Shown one piece after another: positions 61,671 to 64,000 of a DNA stretch of 64,000 nucleotides (the first letter of the stretch is position 1; every line of letters starts with the position of its first letter). Source of the stretch: an uncultured Aquimarina sp. (GTDB lineage Bacteria; Bacteroidota; Bacteroidia; Flavobacteriales; Flavobacteriaceae); the NCBI GenBank assembly GCA_947498775.1, contig CANMLL010000021.1, positions 1-64,000 on the forward strand, given 5' to 3'. Under the pieces are notes generated by a model. The model worked only from the letters and a program-made list of their open reading frames with translations, was not told where the DNA came from and made no database searches. The position numbers were made by a program, and so were the translations under genes.

Positions 61671-61779
61671 TCATTAATGTCCGGGAAAAGAAACAAGATT
61701 GCTGCTTTTCTAGAGGCAAGAACCAAGACTTAATTATAAAAACAATGATACATAATATTCAAAAAAGATTAGAAAAAGA

Positions 61780-63204
61780 GTGCTATTAAACCACAACATA
61801 TTATTCTATAGATTGCTATGGTGTATTACAGTCTTAGGATTTTTTTTGAGTTGCACTTCAAAAAAGGAAAATCCAAAGCCCTTGCCAAATATACTTATTT
61901 TGGTTGCAGATGATGCTGGGTGGGAAGACTTTGGTTGCTATGGAAATCCATACATCAAAACGCCAAATGTTGATTATTTGGCACAAAATGGTTTAAAAAC
62001 CACAAATACACACCTTACCATTGCCCAGTGTTCTCCCTCTAGAATAAGTATTTTAACCGGAAAATATCCTCATGCCACAAACGCCGAAGATCTGCACATG
62101 CCGATGCCTGATTCGCTGGATATTTTACCAAAATTCTTAAAAACAAAGGGATATTATTCGGGTATTCTAAAAAAAATACACTTAGGAGATCATGGCAAAA
62201 ACCAGTTTGATTGGCATCATGAAGATCTTAATGCTTTCAAAGATTTTCTAAATGTTTCTGCCACAAACCCTTTCTTTATGTGGGTGGGTTTTACTGATCC
62301 CCATAGGCCCTACAAGGAAAATAGTATACAAGACCCACAATCTATAACGCAGGTCGTTGTACCCCCTTACCTAGTTGACGATGAAAATACCCGTAAGGAC
62401 CTAGCTAATTATTACAACTATATAAGACGAATGGATGCTCAAATAGGTATTTATCTGGAAGAGCTTAGATCTCGAAAACTTCTCGATAATACATTGATAA
62501 TCTTTTTATCTGATAATGGAGCTCCTTTTCCCAGAGCCAAAGGAACGGTTTATGATGCAGGTACAAAAACTCCCTTTATTCTGTCTTGGCCAAGTAAAAT
62601 ACAGCCCGGAACTCAAACCCATGAATTATTAAGTATTATCGATTTAGCGCCTACGCTTCTTGATATAGTCGAAATACCACAATCCAAACAATTTCAGGGA
62701 AAGCCTATTGTGGGATTATTTTCTAAAGACCCTATTCAGGGTAGAACACATGTTTTTAGTGAACGAAATTGGCATGATAGTGACGAGCATATTCGTAGTG
62801 TAAGAACTACTAGATATAAGTTAATCAAAAATGCATATACCAAATTACCACTAGGAACAGCGTCAGATATTGGCAGTAGTTTATCATTTAAAAGCCTTCT
62901 TGAAGCTAAAGAAAAAAACTCTTTAACTAATGCACAATCCAGGTTGTTTGAAATACCAAGATCCGAGTATGAGTTTTATGATATTGATAATGACCCATAT
63001 GAAATCAACAATCTTATAAATGATCCCGATGCTCAACATATCGTTACAAAACTAAAAACAGAACTACATAAATGGATTGATTATTCTAATGACTTTTCTT
63101 CGCAGACCAGAAGACGACCAGATAATATAAATCGATTTACAGGAGAGGTGATTAGCAAAACTAGATTACCTGGATGGATCCAAGATAGCATACCCAATGA
63201 ATAA
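61780..63204 (+). CDS. Sulfatase lipoprotein, sulfamidase-like (S1 family)
   Basis: A 474-residue lipoprotein starting with GTG 61780; an in-frame stop at 61753 excludes an earlier ATG. The lipobox is FFLSC (Cys25), and the mature start CTSKKENPKP is nearly that of the first sulfatase. The formylglycine site is Cys84 in AQCSPSRISILTG. VADDAGWEDFGCYGNPYIKTPN and WVGFTDPHRPY are the metal and substrate-loop landmarks; the latter resembles N-sulfoglucosamine sulfohydrolase (S1_8). It would act on an N- or O-sulfated sugar released by related enzymes. The pair suggests work on one sulfated glycan. Confidence 0.87.
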   Translation: MLLNHNILFYRLLWCITVLGFFLSCTSKKENPKPLPNILILVADDAGWEDFGCYGNPYIKTPNVDYLAQNGLKTTNTHLTIAQCSPSRISILTGKYPHATNAEDLHMPMPDSLDILPKFLKTKGYYSGILKKIHLGDHGKNQFDWHHEDLNAFKDFLNVSATNPFFMWVGFTDPHRPYKENSIQDPQSITQVVVPPYLVDDENTRKDLANYYNYIRRMDAQIGIYLEELRSRKLLDNTLIIFLSDNGAPFPRAKGTVYDAGTKTPFILSWPSKIQPGTQTHELLSIIDLAPTLLDIVEIPQSKQFQGKPIVGLFSKDPIQGRTHVFSERNWHDSDEHIRSVRTTRYKLIKNAYTKLPLGTASDIGSSLSFKSLLEAKEKNSLTNAQSRLFEIPRSEYEFYDIDNDPYEINNLINDPDAQHIVTKLKTELHKWIDYSNDFSSQTRRRPDNINRFTGEVISKTRLPGWIQDSIPNE

Positions 63205-63226
63205 CATAGGATAATTATATCTTTTT

Positions 63227-64000
63227 TTATTTTTCTATATATTTTGCCGGGCTTTTACCATATTTTGTTTTAAAAGTTTTACTGAAATATTGCACATCTT
63301 GATACCCTACTGCATATGCTATATCTGCAATTTTAAAAGACCCTTTCTTTAGCATTTCAACAGCATATTTCAGTCTGAAATCTTTAATATACTCTGCCGG
63401 CCCTACCCCGGTCAATGCTTTAAACTTCCTGCTAAGATGTACTCTACTTAGTCCTACTTCATTGCTTAAAAAATCAACCGTAAAATTAGGTTTATCATAC
63501 TGTTCTTTTACAATTTCGATTACGCTTTTCATTAATTTTTCGTCGTAACTATTGATTTTTATATCGTGTACTTTGGAAAGTTTTTCATTATCCTTAAATT
63601 TTTGCCTAATAAGATTACGATTATCAATTATATTCTTGATTCTTGTTTTTAATTCTGTAAGATTAAAAGGTTTCGGGATATAATCATCGGCTCCATGCTC
63701 TAATCCTTCAATTTTATGGATTTGTGCATCCTTTGCAGTAAGTAGTAATACTGGAATATGGCAAAGTTCTTTTGTTTTTTTAATGTATTTGCATAGCTCT
63801 AAACCATCCATTTCGGGCATCATCACATCACTTATTACAATATCTGGAGCATTTTTTTTCACTTTCTTTAATCCTTGTAGGCCATCTTTTGCAGTAAAAA
63901 TTGTGTAAGTATCTTCAAGTTGTTCTTTTAAATAATTTCTGAGTTCTACATTATCTTCTACCAATAAAATGGTTTCTTTTACTAGTTCTACATTTGTTTT
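63227..64000 (-). CDS. Hybrid two-component system regulator (HTCS), C-terminal part
   Basis: The frame is open to the window edge; 257 residues are visible. The receiver domain (ILLVEDNVELRNYL, phospho-Asp in IVISDVMMPEMDG, LLLTAKD, GADDYIPKPF) is followed by an AraC-type DNA-binding domain (VDFLSNEVGLSRVHLSRKFKALTG and IADIAYAVGYQDVQYFSKTFKTKYGKSP). This receiver-plus-AraC end is the hallmark of HTCS regulators, which sense glycan fragments in the periplasm and control utilisation loci. It is convergent with the sulfatases, 22 bases away. The sensor part lies beyond the window. Confidence 0.93.
   Translation of the reverse strand, partial: KTNVELVKETILLVEDNVELRNYLKEQLEDTYTIFTAKDGLQGLKKVKKNAPDIVISDVMMPEMDGLELCKYIKKTKELCHIPVLLLTAKDAQIHKIEGLEHGADDYIPKPFNLTELKTRIKNIIDNRNLIRQKFKDNEKLSKVHDIKINSYDEKLMKSVIEIVKEQYDKPNFTVDFLSNEVGLSRVHLSRKFKALTGVGPAEYIKDFRLKYAVEMLKKGSFKIADIAYAVGYQDVQYFSKTFKTKYGKSPAKYIEK

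Noticed and set aside
61671..61779. Tiny frame starting ATG at 61745 before the second sulfatase
   Set aside because: It codes for 14 residues only and overlaps the sulfatase start; there is no sign of a leader-peptide attenuator.

Overview
The window comes from a low-GC member of the Bacteroidota, most likely a marine Flavobacteriaceae (Aquimarina-like is a guess, not shown by the sequence). Supporting signs are type IX secretion (T9SS) C-terminal signals of both type A and type B, a PorT homologue, a complete sodium-pumping NADH dehydrogenase (Nqr) operon, a short primary sigma factor, YpdA, DUF5103/DUF3667/DUF4846 proteins, sulfatases beside a hybrid two-component regulator, and many promoters of the Bacteroidota TAnnTTTG type. 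No rRNA, tRNA or CRISPR array was recognised.

Layout. 1-7.6 kb: surface and secreted protein cluster. It has the end of a repetitive protein, a three-gene operon ending in a type B T9SS protein, and a separate Ig-like protein. Two of these proteins share an unusual C-terminal tail (VITNRRIT). 7.8-11.6 kb: ClpP-type protease, M15 peptidase, an intact and a frameshifted CAP-domain lipoprotein, an M48 protease and an ankyrin protein. 11.6-12.6 kb: a gene-poor kilobase. 12.6-16.9 kb: gpmI, a thioredoxin-like lipoprotein, map, a shrunken GxxExxY gene inside inverted repeats, and a methyltransferase. 17-20.6 kb: the most unusual locus. A secreted protein with a beta-trefoil lectin head, an aerolysin-like middle and a T9SS tail diverges from an unknown lipoprotein. 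Mirrored 28-bp elements lie in front of both genes, with a decayed apbE fragment between them. 20.7-29.4 kb: apbE, a small companion gene, a DUF4846 gene and nqrABCDEF, all on the minus strand. ApbE would attach FMN to NqrB and NqrC.

29.5-43.2 kb: housekeeping and conserved hypothetical genes (DUF5103, DUF3667, apaG, NRDE protein, pruA, rsmG, desaturase, aminotransferase, trkH/trkA) and a tiny membrane protein resembling a piece of cytochrome oxidase subunit I. 43.5-48.4 kb: ubiE, porT, an rRNA/tRNA methyltransferase and a lipid-anchored TamA-like barrel. 48.5-58.9 kb: fbaA, accD (without its usual zinc finger), an EEP nuclease, rpsO, pnp with a structured leader, rpoD with a strong Shine-Dalgarno, a BLUF light sensor, rpe and ypdA. 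59-64 kb: a membrane-anchored MtfA-like peptidase, then two sulfatase lipoproteins (iduronate-2-sulfatase-like and sulfamidase-like) behind a perfect 24-bp palindrome, and the C-terminal part of an HTCS regulator. This looks like the edge of a sulfated-polysaccharide utilisation locus.

The best candidates for undescribed biology are the toxin-like T9SS protein with its mirrored regulatory elements, the VITNRRIT tail, the sulfatase operator, and the COX1-like mini-protein. All functions are read from sequence by eye; no database search was run.
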